The notes below the pieces were generated by a model that searched no databases, had not been told where the DNA came from, and saw only the letters and a list, made by a program, of their open reading frames with translations. Positions 23,813 through 32,341 of a DNA stretch of 40,806 bases are shown in pieces (within the stretch, counting starts at the first letter, position 1; the number at the start of each line of letters is the position of its first letter). The translations under genes and the position numbers were made by a program. Origin of the DNA: Flavobacteriales bacterium (GTDB taxonomy: Bacteria; Bacteroidota; Bacteroidia; NS11-12g; UBA955); assembly GCA_947463095.1 (NCBI GenBank), contig CANHRE010000014.1, positions 1-40,806 of the forward strand, in the 5' to 3' direction.

Positions 23813-25555
23813 ATGCCCCCGCCGGAACCAATCAATAGCCCTGCCGACCTGAAACTGCTCGGGCCTGAACAATTGCCGGCCCTGTGTCAGAACATCCGCA
23901 AATTCCTTATTGACACCATACTGCACAACGGCGGTCATTTCGCCGGAAACCTTGGTGTGGTAGAACTTAGCGTGGCATTGCATTATGTATTGAACTCACC
24001 GGAAGAGCCCATCATTTGGGATGTAGGACATCAGGCTTACGTTCATAAAATACTGACCGGCAGGAGAGATTTATTGCATACAATCCGCAAAACACTGGGA
24101 ATCAGCGGCTTCCCCAAGCGCGGTGAAAACCCTCATGATGTATTTGGTACCGGGCATTCTTCTACGGCCATTTCTGCCGCCCTGGGCTTTGCTTTGGCAC
24201 ACCGTTTAAATACGCATGATCAACGCATCTTCACTGCTGTTGTGGGTGATGGCGCCCTTACCGGCGGAATGGCGTTCGAAGCACTGAACCACGCCGCGGT
24301 GAGCGATGCCCGCCTGTTGATTGTAGTCAATGACAACAGCATCGGCATTGACCCCAATACCGGAGCCATGAACCAGATGCTGCGCCACATGGAAACCGGA
24401 AAACCCAACTGGTTTACCGAGATGGGATTTCACTACAGCGGCCCTGTGGATGGTCATAACGTTGTGCAACTGGTACATACCCTGGAAGCGCTGCGCAATG
24501 CTGCCTTTCCTCATGTATTGCATATTAAAACGTTGAAAGGCAAGGGCTATGAACCGGCGGAAAAAGAACAAACCCGCTGGCACAGCACCGCTGCCTTCGT
24601 GAAGCTGGAGCCGGCCAGCAATCCTGCCCTGAAATCTGTGCCTCGCTATCAGGACGTGTTTGCTGAAACGCTATGCGAGCTTGCCGCCCTTGATGAACGC
24701 GTGTGCGGTGTTACCCCTGCCATGCCCTCCGGCAGCGGTATGCGCATGGCCATGGACCGATTTCCCGAGCGTTTTTGGGATGTGGGCATTGCCGAGCAGC
24801 ACGCCGTGGGGTTCTCGGCTGCGCTGGCGCTGGCAGGGAAAATACCCTTCTGCAGCGTTTATTCTACGTTCCTGCAACGCGCCTATGACCAGGTAATCCA
24901 TGACGTAGCGCTGCAAGAAGCCCCCGTAGTATTTTGCGTAGACCGCGCCGGCCTGGTGGGTGAAGATGGCCCCACACACCACGGATCCTTCGACCTGGCT
25001 TTCCTGCAGCCCTTACCCGGTGTGGTTATAGCCGCCCCGAAAGACGAAGAGGAGCTGCGCGCATTGATGTACTCCGCCACGCGCGACCGCACCAGGCCTT
25101 GGTTTATCCGCTATCCCAAAGGAGCAGCCACCGGAATTGCCTGGAAAACCCCATTCCGCAACATACCCGTAGGAAGTGGCAGCCTGCTGCGCAGCGGCCA
25201 ACATATTGCGCTGCTCACGCTGGGTACAACAACAGCATCTGCCTTAGAAGCAGCATCCGCTTCGGGAATCAACCCTACCGTGGCACACATGCGTTTTCTG
25301 AAACCCCTCGATGAGGCGCTGCTGCTTGCCTTGATGAATACCCATGACGTGCTTATAACCATTGAAGATGGCTGCATCTCCGGAGGACTGGCTAGTGCCG
25401 TTGCTTCCTTCACGGCGGCACATGGCTGGAAAGGCCGCATCCACAGCCTGGGTATCCCGGATTATTTCCCGTCCCATGGCAGCAACACCGATTTACAGCG
25501 GGAAGCCGGCTACGATACCGCAGGCATCCTGCACCTGTTGAATAACTGCACTTAA
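23813..25555 (+). CDS. dxs: 1-deoxy-D-xylulose-5-phosphate synthase
   Basis: The 580-residue thiamine-diphosphate enzyme condenses pyruvate and glyceraldehyde 3-phosphate, the first step of the MEP isoprenoid pathway. Family marks are GGHFAGNLGVVELSVALHYV near residue 36, WDVGHQAYVHKILTGRRD near residue 67, and the cofactor motif VVGDGALTGGMAFEALNH to VNDNS near residues 140-175. GIAEQHAVGFSAALAL near residue 323 holds the catalytic Glu, and DGPTHHGSFDLAFL near residue 385 holds a His. The loop between IDPNTGAMNQML and GFHYSGPVDGH is about 30 residues shorter than in E. coli, which explains the short length. Shortened loops are common in this phylum. Its stop overlaps the TrpG/PabA stop in a TTAA palindrome. 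Confidence 0.96.
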   Translation: MPPPEPINSPADLKLLGPEQLPALCQNIRKFLIDTILHNGGHFAGNLGVVELSVALHYVLNSPEEPIIWDVGHQAYVHKILTGRRDLLHTIRKTLGISGFPKRGENPHDVFGTGHSSTAISAALGFALAHRLNTHDQRIFTAVVGDGALTGGMAFEALNHAAVSDARLLIVVNDNSIGIDPNTGAMNQMLRHMETGKPNWFTEMGFHYSGPVDGHNVVQLVHTLEALRNAAFPHVLHIKTLKGKGYEPAEKEQTRWHSTAAFVKLEPASNPALKSVPRYQDVFAETLCELAALDERVCGVTPAMPSGSGMRMAMDRFPERFWDVGIAEQHAVGFSAALALAGKIPFCSVYSTFLQRAYDQVIHDVALQEAPVVFCVDRAGLVGEDGPTHHGSFDLAFLQPLPGVVIAAPKDEEELRALMYSATRDRTRPWFIRYPKGAATGIAWKTPFRNIPVGSGSLLRSGQHIALLTLGTTTASALEAASASGINPTVAHMRFLKPLDEALLLALMNTHDVLITIEDGCISGGLASAVASFTAAHGWKGRIHSLGIPDYFPSHGSNTDLQREAGYDTAGILHLLNNCT

Positions 25556-26112
25556 GCCAGATCTTCCACCCAGTTAAACAGCATTGTCCTTCCGTGTTCT
25601 GTGAGTATGGCTTCCGGATGGAATTGCAGCCCTTCCAATGGCAGATAACGGTGCCTGATGCCCATGATGGCTCCACTTTCCGTTTGGGCACTCACCAGCA
25701 TATCCGATCCGGCATCCTGCAGCATTAAACTATGGTAGCGGCACACCTTCAGCCTGGGGGGCAAGCCCCGATACACACCTTGGCCATCGTGTTCAATCGC
25801 AGTAGTTTTACCATGAACGGGCGCTGCTGCCTTGACCAACTTCGCACCGAAGTGCATACCTAAGGCCTGATGCCCAAGGCAAACGCCCAGGATGGGCAAG
25901 CGACGCCAACAACTTTCAATGAATGGCATGAGCAGTCCTGCCTGCTGAGGATCCCTGGGGCCGGGAGACAGTACCGCCGCATCACAGGGATAGCCTAACA
26001 CCTCCGGGTCGTCGTTCTTCATCACCCTGCAGTCAACGCCAGCCTCCATAAGGTAATGAGCCAGATTCCAGGTAAAGGAGTCGTAGTTGTCCAACAACAG
26101 GATGCGTTTCAT
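25552..26112 (-). CDS. Glutamine amidotransferase subunit, TrpG/PabA type
   Basis: The 186-residue class I amidotransferase supplies ammonia from glutamine to a chorismate-using synthase, giving anthranilate (TrpE partner) or aminodeoxychorismate (PabB partner). Family marks are LLLDNYDSFTWNLAHYL at the start and LSPGPRDPQQAGL near residue 49. The nucleophile loop PILGVCLGHQALG (Cys79) follows near residue 73, and the His/Glu pair lies in GLQFHPEAILTEHG near residue 162. No trpE or pabB lies in the window, so the two roles cannot be separated. Such subunits can serve both pathways. It overlaps tsaB by 4 bp and ends the LON-TsaB operon. Confidence 0.9.
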   Translation of the reverse strand: MKRILLLDNYDSFTWNLAHYLMEAGVDCRVMKNDDPEVLGYPCDAAVLSPGPRDPQQAGLLMPFIESCWRRLPILGVCLGHQALGMHFGAKLVKAAAPVHGKTTAIEHDGQGVYRGLPPRLKVCRYHSLMLQDAGSDMLVSAQTESGAIMGIRHRYLPLEGLQFHPEAILTEHGRTMLFNWVEDLA

Positions 26113-26795
26113 GTAACACTTCCCTTTCCCGGTTGAAACTGTTTCAGGTAAAAAGGTTCGAAATAAGCAGCATCGGTAAATTCACCCTCACGGTAGGCTT
26201 CGAAGGCCAATACACCCATGCCTTCCGCTTTTGGCAGCAACTGATCTAAAAACAGCGCCTGATCCTGCCAGCTGCACAAGCCCTTCCATTTGGAAGCTCC
26301 TGACCCTGCAAATACCACCCGATGAGCGGACGCATATTCCAGAAAATCATCGGGCTCCAGTATTCTGGGCGCCACGGGCAGCATGCAGTTTAGATCCTTG
26401 CAGTTATAAACGGCCGTGTAGACCTCCATGCGCCGCGCATCGGTCATGGGCACGAACAGGAAATGATGCTCGGCACCTGTTTCCTGTCGCATGCTCCAGG
26501 CCAGCGCCTGAAGGGTGTCTATGGCCAACATAGGGATGTTCCAGCCAAAGCAAAGGCCTTTTGCCAAGCTGGCACCAATGCGCAGACCGGTGTATGAACC
26601 GGGACCTCGGCTGATGGCCACTGCATCGGGAATACGTCCCGCCTCAGCGCATAAGGCTGCAACCATTGGGGCCAACTTCTCTGCATGCGCCAGCGGCTGC
26701 GTTTCATTTCTGGAGGCCATCAGTGCCGTGCCTTCAAACAGCGCAGCAGAACAATAGATATCTGTGCTTTCTAAACACAGGATGAGCGGCTGCAT
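26109..26795 (-). CDS. tsaB: tRNA threonylcarbamoyladenosine biosynthesis protein TsaB
   Basis: The 228-residue partner of TsaD and TsaE supports synthesis of the t6A37 modification in ANN-decoding tRNAs. The ASKHA-fold N-terminus begins LILCLESTDIYCSAALFEG. The signature ISRGPGSYTGLRIGASLAKGL falls near residue 60, and LLFVPMTDARRMEVYTAVY-like sequence (FVPMTDARRMEVY) near residue 112. TsaB lacks the metal-binding His residues of TsaD, and none are seen here. The gene begins at the last base of the LON-N gene's stop codon region and overlaps the TrpG/PabA gene by 4 bp. The other t6A genes are not in the window. Confidence 0.94.
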   Translation of the reverse strand: MQPLILCLESTDIYCSAALFEGTALMASRNETQPLAHAEKLAPMVAALCAEAGRIPDAVAISRGPGSYTGLRIGASLAKGLCFGWNIPMLAIDTLQALAWSMRQETGAEHHFLFVPMTDARRMEVYTAVYNCKDLNCMLPVAPRILEPDDFLEYASAHRVVFAGSGASKWKGLCSWQDQALFLDQLLPKAEGMGVLAFEAYREGEFTDAAYFEPFYLKQFQPGKGSVT

Positions 26796-27424
26796 CAGTC
26801 TCTGGTTTTAAATTCCCTGAAATGCCCATTCATGGCAATGGCCTTTTTCATACGCTCTGCTGCCGAAAGGTGTTTAAATAATTCCTTCAGCCAATGTAAA
26901 ACCATTTGCTGCATTCCGGCATAATCCTCTATTTGCAGCAACTCATATTCCTGCTCCAGGCTTAGCCCCAGCTTATGAACAAAGTCTGGTATTCGGGCAC
27001 CCTGTGAAAAGCGCCTTTGCGCTGCTGTATCTGTGAGCTGCAATACTTCATGCAATAAATCATCGGTGCGCAGGGTCAATTCTTTATCTTCATCTTCATC
27101 GAAAAGACGCGGCCCACAAAGCACCTGGTCAGGATGGTCTTGTTCCTTTGCCGGCATATAATCCAGAATATCGGCGGTATGCAATCCTTCCACAATAATG
27201 TCAGCACGACCGTCAGAATAACGGTTTACCACACGGTTTACCAAGGCGACGGTGCCCATTTCCTGCCTGATTCCATTAATCACAGGGAGCAGCACAAACC
27301 CGGATCCTTTGCTTATGCATTCACGCACCATCGCATCATAGCGCGGTTCGAAAATATGCAGGGGCAACAGTTCCTGCTGGAAGAGGCAAATAGGCAGCGG
27401 GAACACAGGCAACATCACAGGCAT
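26795..27424 (-). CDS. LON N-terminal (substrate-binding) domain protein
   Basis: A 209-residue protein that is a stand-alone LON-N (PUA-like) domain without ATPase or protease parts. It starts LPVFPLPICLFQQELLPLHIFEPRYDAMV, the usual LON-N opening. GSGFVLLPV and MGTVALVNRVVNRYSDGRADIIVEG follow near residues 40-80. The last 80 residues form the helical part (LLHEVLQLTDTAAQRRF, LQIEDYAGMQQMVLHWLKEL). Such single-domain proteins are common, and their targets are unknown. It is the first gene of a three-gene operon with tsaB and the TrpG/PabA gene. Confidence 0.9.
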   Translation of the reverse strand: MPVMLPVFPLPICLFQQELLPLHIFEPRYDAMVRECISKGSGFVLLPVINGIRQEMGTVALVNRVVNRYSDGRADIIVEGLHTADILDYMPAKEQDHPDQVLCGPRLFDEDEDKELTLRTDDLLHEVLQLTDTAAQRRFSQGARIPDFVHKLGLSLEQEYELLQIEDYAGMQQMVLHWLKELFKHLSAAERMKKAIAMNGHFREFKTRD

Positions 27425-27493
27425 GATGCAAAATAAAGAGCTAACTTCAAAAACGGCACAAGATTTGGAAAGAGTTTATGGTAATCTATACTT

Positions 27494-27898
27494 ATGAAAA
27501 AACTTCACATTTTTTTGCTTTCGGCAACCCTGATTGGGTCTGCCGTAGCATTGATGAGTTTCACCCAGGAAGCAGGCGACGCCCCTCATCAGTATTTGCA
27601 GCTTACCACCATTGAGAGTGCTGTTCCCGGTGGTCTTGCCCGTTCGCGCATGATTGCCACCGACAAGACCGGAGCAGTAGAAGAAGTGAAGCTGGAAAAT
27701 TTTTACAGCATGGTAGGTATCAATTTCGAAAACATCCGTTTCAATGATGCCCAAATTACCACCAAGTTAGAGGCTTATGCAGCCGAAGGCTGGGAGCTGG
27801 TGAGTGTCACCTCTGCGTTCTCCGCTACCCCCAGCAGTCAGGGATCTGGCGGCAATGGCATTGTCTTCAGCCGCTATCTCCTAAAAAAACACCATTGA
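27494..27898 (+). CDS. Small exported protein of unknown function
   Basis: A 134-residue protein with an N-terminal signal sequence (LHIFLLSATLIGSAVALMSF). The mature part ends in a segment resembling DUF4177-like small domains, where a helix leads to a strand pair (ITTKLEAYAAEGWELVSVTSAF, GIVFSRYLLKK). The motif 'AAEGWELVSV' is the only recognisable piece and carries no known activity. An AAGATTTG box lies about 27 bp upstream. The stop TGA abuts the stop of the convergent DUF3857 gene as TGATCA. The role is unknown. Confidence 0.72.
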   Translation: MKKLHIFLLSATLIGSAVALMSFTQEAGDAPHQYLQLTTIESAVPGGLARSRMIATDKTGAVEEVKLENFYSMVGINFENIRFNDAQITTKLEAYAAEGWELVSVTSAFSATPSSQGSGGNGIVFSRYLLKKHH

Positions 27899-29641
27899 TC
27901 AAAAGCCTTCCTTTTCTTGTTTTTTCCGAAGAATGATGGTAGCGGGGAGTCCAAGACTCCCCGTTACTATTTTATCAGGGCTGCAACTGAAATCCGTTTC
28001 CATACGCAAGGTCAATTTTGTCCATTTTGATTCCCTGCGCAGTCTGAATGACGTCTTCACACCTGCTGCGTTATTGTAGAACATGGTATCGTTGAGCGAC
28101 GGCCAGGCCGGCAGCACATATGTGTCAAAAGGAAGCAGCAGGGTGCGTTCCCATATTGCGCCGGGCAGTGCAACAAAGCGATCCGCAGGAAACAACAAGG
28201 CTTTCAGGTTCAACACCAAGTTGCTGTCCTGTTGCACGACCATTTCGGGGGCCGCACATAATCCCTCAAAAACGGTTTCGCCGTCGGGCATCCGGTTCAC
28301 ACGGCATCCCAGCAGCCAGGCTCCGGGCATCAGGCTGCGACAAACAGCGATATCAGTTTCGGCCCGTAGCGAAGCAGACAATCGTCCGTATTGCCTGAAT
28401 ATGTCGGCGTTTCTGCCTTTAAAATGCCGTTGAAACTGAAACAACAAATCCCGGTTCAGCACTATTTCTGCAATGTCCCTGTTGTTGCGTTCCATGGGCA
28501 GCGGAAGGCTGCTCCACTCAGCCAGTTCAGGATGTGCCGCAGGAATAAATAAGGCACGGCAGGCAACAAAATCATCGGAAACAGATTCCAAAAGTTGTCC
28601 GGAAGCATTGAAAAAAAGCCTGGCACCCGGCATATACAGGTACATAGCCGTCATGTCCGGCAGGTATGGCAGTTCCGGGTCGGGCTGAGGGTGAAATCGG
28701 TCACAAGTCCATACCAGTTGGTGTTCAATGGCCAACAGATCCAGCAGGCGGTGCATCAGGGCGTGGTTATAGGCCGGCTGTTCTTTGCGCAACATGGCCG
28801 GCAAGGCTGCCAGCATCCGGGCCTGCGTGCAAGGTTGCAGCTGAAGCGCTTTGCGGCTGATGTGCTGGAGTTGTTTTTCTTGCTTCCTATTTATGGTTTG
28901 CTCCATGGTGCGCAGCACATTCGCTGCTGCTTCTTCCCAACCGGGCATGGCACCTGTTCTTGATTTCCTCATGATGATACGCACGCCGGCAGGGGGTGCC
29001 TGCTGATAGCGGGAGGAGGAATCATCCCTCTGCAACAGCAGGGTGGTAATCACCTTCCCGTCGCGGTTCTGCCTGTCCGCCCCGGCCTGCATTCCGGTAA
29101 CCCCATACTGCAGGGTTAACTCAGGCGGATGCACCAGAATCATGTGCAAGGTTTCGCGGGCTGGCAGTTGATACCACTGGCTCAGGTAGGCAACATGCGG
29201 CATTTCCGTTACCATCAGGTACTCCAATACGCTTCCGGGCATACGGGCGCCAAACCAGATCCGGCCACCTTGCTGCTGTGTATCCAGTTGCAACAGCGCG
29301 TCTGTGGCAAGCTCCGCCAGCCCACCTGCAGAATCCCATAACCGCGCCTGCAACTTCAGCAAGCTGCCCGGAAAGGCTTCAAAACGATGCGCCTGCAATG
29401 ACATCCAGCCTGGATAAAACACCTTGCGGTGGATGAGGATAAACACAGACCCTGAAGCATACTCGACGATGCGGGTTTCTGCGAGCACCTGAGGCAGCGC
29501 AGCCTTGTCCGTCAGCTCCGAGGGCAAAACAGGCGCTACCGAGCCCCAGTGATAATAGTTAAATTCGGGTTTCTGCGCGCTTGCAGTAGAAACAGCTGCC
29601 GCCGTGCGGAACACCAAAAGAAATAAAATCGCATTCCTCAT
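27899..29641 (-). CDS. DUF3857-type exported protein with degenerate transglutaminase region
   Basis: A 580-residue protein with a signal peptide (AILFLLVFRTAAAVSTASAQ). Residues 25-190 fit the DUF3857 beta-sandwich: YHWGSVAP-ELTDKAALPQVL, then RMPGSVLEYLMVTEMPHVAYLSQWYQLP, which parallels the 'GSViEY ... l..W.fQ' block. Around residues 285-370, YNHALMHRLLDLLAIEHQLVW ... LFFNASGQLLESVS aligns with the transglutaminase-like core. However, the nucleophile Cys and the catalytic His expected in that core are not seen. The C-terminal part resembles the usual beta-rich tail. It may therefore be a non-catalytic periplasmic binding version of the family. It overlaps the upstream ATL gene by 4 bp. Family assignment is by pattern only. 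Confidence 0.65.
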   Translation of the reverse strand: MRNAILFLLVFRTAAAVSTASAQKPEFNYYHWGSVAPVLPSELTDKAALPQVLAETRIVEYASGSVFILIHRKVFYPGWMSLQAHRFEAFPGSLLKLQARLWDSAGGLAELATDALLQLDTQQQGGRIWFGARMPGSVLEYLMVTEMPHVAYLSQWYQLPARETLHMILVHPPELTLQYGVTGMQAGADRQNRDGKVITTLLLQRDDSSSRYQQAPPAGVRIIMRKSRTGAMPGWEEAAANVLRTMEQTINRKQEKQLQHISRKALQLQPCTQARMLAALPAMLRKEQPAYNHALMHRLLDLLAIEHQLVWTCDRFHPQPDPELPYLPDMTAMYLYMPGARLFFNASGQLLESVSDDFVACRALFIPAAHPELAEWSSLPLPMERNNRDIAEIVLNRDLLFQFQRHFKGRNADIFRQYGRLSASLRAETDIAVCRSLMPGAWLLGCRVNRMPDGETVFEGLCAAPEMVVQQDSNLVLNLKALLFPADRFVALPGAIWERTLLLPFDTYVLPAWPSLNDTMFYNNAAGVKTSFRLRRESKWTKLTLRMETDFSCSPDKIVTGSLGLPATIILRKKQEKEGF

Positions 29642-29967
29642 AAAATACTCAACTCCTTCATTGGGTCCCAGAACAGCCTATTAAAATCGATTACCTGGTC
29701 GTTCAACACTTGAATACCTTCTTGTTCCAACAGTTGCTGCATGGGGTAATCCGGAGGAAAATGTGCCTTACCGCTAAGCATACCCATGCGGTTTACCACG
29801 CGGTGCGCGGGCACACTGGGCAGCACCTGATGGCTGTTGTTCATGGCCCAGCCCACCAGCCTGCTGCTTTTCCCTGTGCCCAGGAAGCGGGCAATGGCGC
29901 CGTAAGTGCACACCCTGCCGTTAGGAATCAAACGAACCACCTCATAAACCTGCTCATAAAATGACAT
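29638..29967 (-). CDS. Alkyltransferase-like (ATL) DNA-binding protein, MGMT fold without the acceptor Cys
   Basis: A 109-residue protein with the C-terminal domain of O6-alkylguanine-DNA alkyltransferases: FYEQVYEVVRLIPNGRVCTYGAIARFLG, the arginine-finger region SSRLVGWAMNN, then VPAHRVVNRMG. The last motif is PCHRV in true alkyltransferases. Here Cys is replaced by Ala, which defines the ATL group. ATLs bind O6-alkylguanine lesions and hand them to nucleotide excision repair rather than reversing them. I start at MSFYEQ (29967), the usual family N-terminus. MLEPKN at 29985 is possible but would be leaderless. Its stop overlaps the start of the DUF3857 gene. Confidence 0.88.
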   Translation of the reverse strand: MSFYEQVYEVVRLIPNGRVCTYGAIARFLGTGKSSRLVGWAMNNSHQVLPSVPAHRVVNRMGMLSGKAHFPPDYPMQQLLEQEGIQVLNDQVIDFNRLFWDPMKELSIL

Positions 29968-29994
29968 ATTCTTGGGCTCCAGCATGAATTGGAA

Positions 29995-30012
29995 CAAATT
30001 TTGCGAAATTTG
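29995..30012. promoter_or_regulatory. Divergent -7-like boxes between the ATL and TlpA-like genes
   Basis: CAAATTTT and GAAATTTG are arranged as a near-symmetric dyad around GCG. Each is one base from TAnnTTTG on its own strand. Neither has a TTG at 20 bp, so this is a tentative shared promoter or operator. Confidence 0.35.
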
Positions 30013-30032
30013 ACAGCAATATATCCTTTCTT

Positions 30033-31649
30033 ATGCAGAAGAACGCATCCGCACTATTCTTAGGCCTCATGGCTACCGCTGCCGGGCTGATGGCACAATA
30101 CCCCGCTCCTGCTGTAACCAACTGGGCCGAAACGAACCCGGTAGGTATCTATCCGAAGCTGAAAAATGCGCCTACCTGGGACGGACGTTCTTCCGGCAAC
30201 TACCGCATAGAAATTCGCATGAAAGGCATGAAACCGGGATTGGTTTATCTGGCTGACCACTTCGCCGATGCCAAATACCTGCGCGATACCGCGGTGGCCG
30301 ACAAAACCGGTGTGGCCGTATTCACAGGAAACAAGCGTTTGCAAAGAGGTATGTACCTGTTTGTATTTAACGGAAAATCGGAAATGTTTGAACTGGTGAT
30401 AGATGACGATCAGGATTTCATCATCAGCACCGACACTTCATGGAATGCCGACTTCTACAGCAAGATGAAGGTAGAAGGCCACGAAGGGAACGCTGCCTTC
30501 GCAGAGTACAACAAGAACCGCCGGGTTTACGCCGAAAAGCGGTATTTCCTGACACAGGATTTGCGCACCCTGAAAGACAGCGTTGGCAAGTTTCCTGAAA
30601 CCCCCACCAAGACGGAGAAATCTGCCAAGGCCGCTCTGGAAAAACAGATGTCTTCCCTTGAGCAGCAGTTAAAGGTTGTGGACATCAAAAACAACGAACT
30701 CGACAGCCTATACATCCTGAAATATCCCAGGCACTATTTATCTAAATTCCTGCTGGCGGTGCAGGAGGTGGACATTCCCCGCGAAATTCCGATTGGCAAA
30801 GACGGCAAACCCGACAGCATGGGCGCGGTATATCGCTACAAGGCTCATTTCTGGGATAAGGTTGACCTGTGCGAGGATGGCCTGATACGCTCCCCCTACA
30901 ACATCCTGAAGCGAAAAATTGACGAGTATTTCGACAACCTGGTGGCACCGGTGGTTGATTCCATCAACGATGAAGCCGACAGGCTCATTGCCCGCGCAGG
31001 ATGCTCGGTAGAAAATGAGAAATACCTGATCTGGTACATCACAAACAAATTTGAAACCAGCAAGATCATGTGTGTGGAAGACGGTGTTTTTGTACACATG
31101 GCCAAGAAATACTATTGCCAGGGCCGCGCCTGGTGGTGTGATTCTTCCACCATCGCCAAGATGTGTGAAGGCGCAGACCGCATGAGCCATACCCTTTGCG
31201 GTACTCAGGCTCCGGACCTGCAGTTGTTCGATACCGCCGGAGTTCCACAGCGTCTTTTCGCATTGCAGGCCCCTTATACCTTCGTGATATTCTGGGATCC
31301 TACCTGTGGACATTGTCAGAAGGTGGTTCCTGAATTATACACCACCTACCTGAAGCATAAAAATGAAGGTTGGAAGGTGTATTCTATTTCTAGCCGCGAC
31401 AAGGAAAAGGAATGGCGCGAATACCTGCAAAAGCACCCTGAAATCAAAGAATGGGTAAATGTGTGCAAACTGGAAGAAAACTCTGTCTGGCACCTTAATA
31501 TATACAACTACAACAACCTGTCAAATCCCACCATTTTTATCCTTGACCAGAACAAGAAGGTGATTGCCAAGAAGATTGACGTTGAAAAGATTGAGGAGTT
31601 CCTGAAAAACTACGAGGAAGTAGAAGCGCACAAGAAAACCCTGAAATAA
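30033..31649 (+). CDS. TlpA-like thiol-disulfide oxidoreductase with DUF5106-like region
   Basis: A 538-residue exported protein with signal peptide ASALFLGLMATAAGLMAQ. Residues 50-130 form a DUF4369-like beta domain (YRIEIRMKGMKPGLVYLADHF). Residues 150-370 are helical with charged coiled stretches (KAALEKQMSSLEQQLKVVDIK), as in DUF5106. A thioredoxin fold fills residues 385-530 with the redox motif WDPTCGHCQKVVPEL and the cis-Pro segment NLSNPTIFILD. It probably reduces or isomerises periplasmic disulfides. Extra cysteines (AGCSVENEKY, MCVEDG, YYCQGRAWWC, KMCEG, TLCGTQ) cluster before the thioredoxin domain and could be redox partners. It ends 2 bp before a convergent outer-membrane protein gene. 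Confidence 0.88.
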   Translation: MQKNASALFLGLMATAAGLMAQYPAPAVTNWAETNPVGIYPKLKNAPTWDGRSSGNYRIEIRMKGMKPGLVYLADHFADAKYLRDTAVADKTGVAVFTGNKRLQRGMYLFVFNGKSEMFELVIDDDQDFIISTDTSWNADFYSKMKVEGHEGNAAFAEYNKNRRVYAEKRYFLTQDLRTLKDSVGKFPETPTKTEKSAKAALEKQMSSLEQQLKVVDIKNNELDSLYILKYPRHYLSKFLLAVQEVDIPREIPIGKDGKPDSMGAVYRYKAHFWDKVDLCEDGLIRSPYNILKRKIDEYFDNLVAPVVDSINDEADRLIARAGCSVENEKYLIWYITNKFETSKIMCVEDGVFVHMAKKYYCQGRAWWCDSSTIAKMCEGADRMSHTLCGTQAPDLQLFDTAGVPQRLFALQAPYTFVIFWDPTCGHCQKVVPELYTTYLKHKNEGWKVYSISSRDKEKEWREYLQKHPEIKEWVNVCKLEENSVWHLNIYNYNNLSNPTIFILDQNKKVIAKKIDVEKIEEFLKNYEEVEAHKKTLK

Positions 31650-31651
31650 GA

Positions 31652-32284
31652 TCAGCGGTTTTTTTCTTCCCAGTACTTTCGCGCGTCGCGGTATAGCGTG
31701 CCTGTAAGCAGGGTTGCGCCAAAGGAATAGATGGATCCGTTGAACGAAGGGCCTGCGCCGTTGGCCATCCTGAAGCCCAGTCCTGCATACAACCCCAGAT
31801 ATCGCGTAAGCCGGTACAGGGCGCTCACCTGAGCTTCCAGGGGAACCATCAACACGCGTGAAGTTTCATTCAGGTTGCCATTGCGCAGGGTACTTCGCGT
31901 TGCCACGCCCAAACCAAGCTGTGCCGGAATCTTCAGTTCCCAATGGGCATCTTTAAACAGCATATACTCAAACGTGGTGCTGGCATACGTCATGCCGAGG
32001 CGGCGGTAAACCGTGTCGCCGGGGCGCTGGTATTGCAGCGTCAGGATGCGCCTTCTCAGCGTGTACAGCCCCGCATAAACACCCACCTTGCCGTAATCCC
32101 AACCCAGGCGCCCCCCTAAAACCGAGGCCGGACTGGCACCAATAAAGGAGTTGCGGCCATCCAGCGACATGCTGAAAGCGGGTTCGGCGGAAAACCACAA
32201 CCGAAGTGAATCCCTGAGCGCAGGCGCCTGCGCTTTGCCTTCCGACACCATCAACAACAATACCCAAATGAGGCCTCTGCGCAT
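31652..32284 (-). CDS. Small outer-membrane beta-barrel-like protein
   Basis: A 210-residue protein with a signal peptide (GLIWVLLLMVSEGKAQ). Its strands alternate with glycine turns (VGVYAGLYTLRRRILTLQYQ, FEYMLFKDAHWELKIPAQLGLGVA, YLGLYAGLGFRMANG, SIYSFGATLLTGTLY), as in 8-stranded outer-membrane barrels. The end (DARKYWEEKNR) is not the usual aromatic terminus, so insertion by the standard route is uncertain. No exact family is recognised. It lies between the convergent TlpA-like gene and the tRNA-Phe terminator, and the tRNA terminator should shield it from tRNA transcription. Confidence 0.65.
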   Translation of the reverse strand: MRRGLIWVLLLMVSEGKAQAPALRDSLRLWFSAEPAFSMSLDGRNSFIGASPASVLGGRLGWDYGKVGVYAGLYTLRRRILTLQYQRPGDTVYRRLGMTYASTTFEYMLFKDAHWELKIPAQLGLGVATRSTLRNGNLNETSRVLMVPLEAQVSALYRLTRYLGLYAGLGFRMANGAGPSFNGSIYSFGATLLTGTLYRDARKYWEEKNR

Positions 32285-32341
32285 CCTTACTGAACGTTAT
32301 AACGGCAGATACGGGCGCTTGTTGCCCACATCCCGGTTCAT

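Noticed and set aside
23813-25555. Shortened Dxs as an unusual enzyme
   Set aside because: The missing ~30 residues are in a flexible loop of the E. coli enzyme, and shortened forms are common in Bacteroidota. All catalytic motifs are present.
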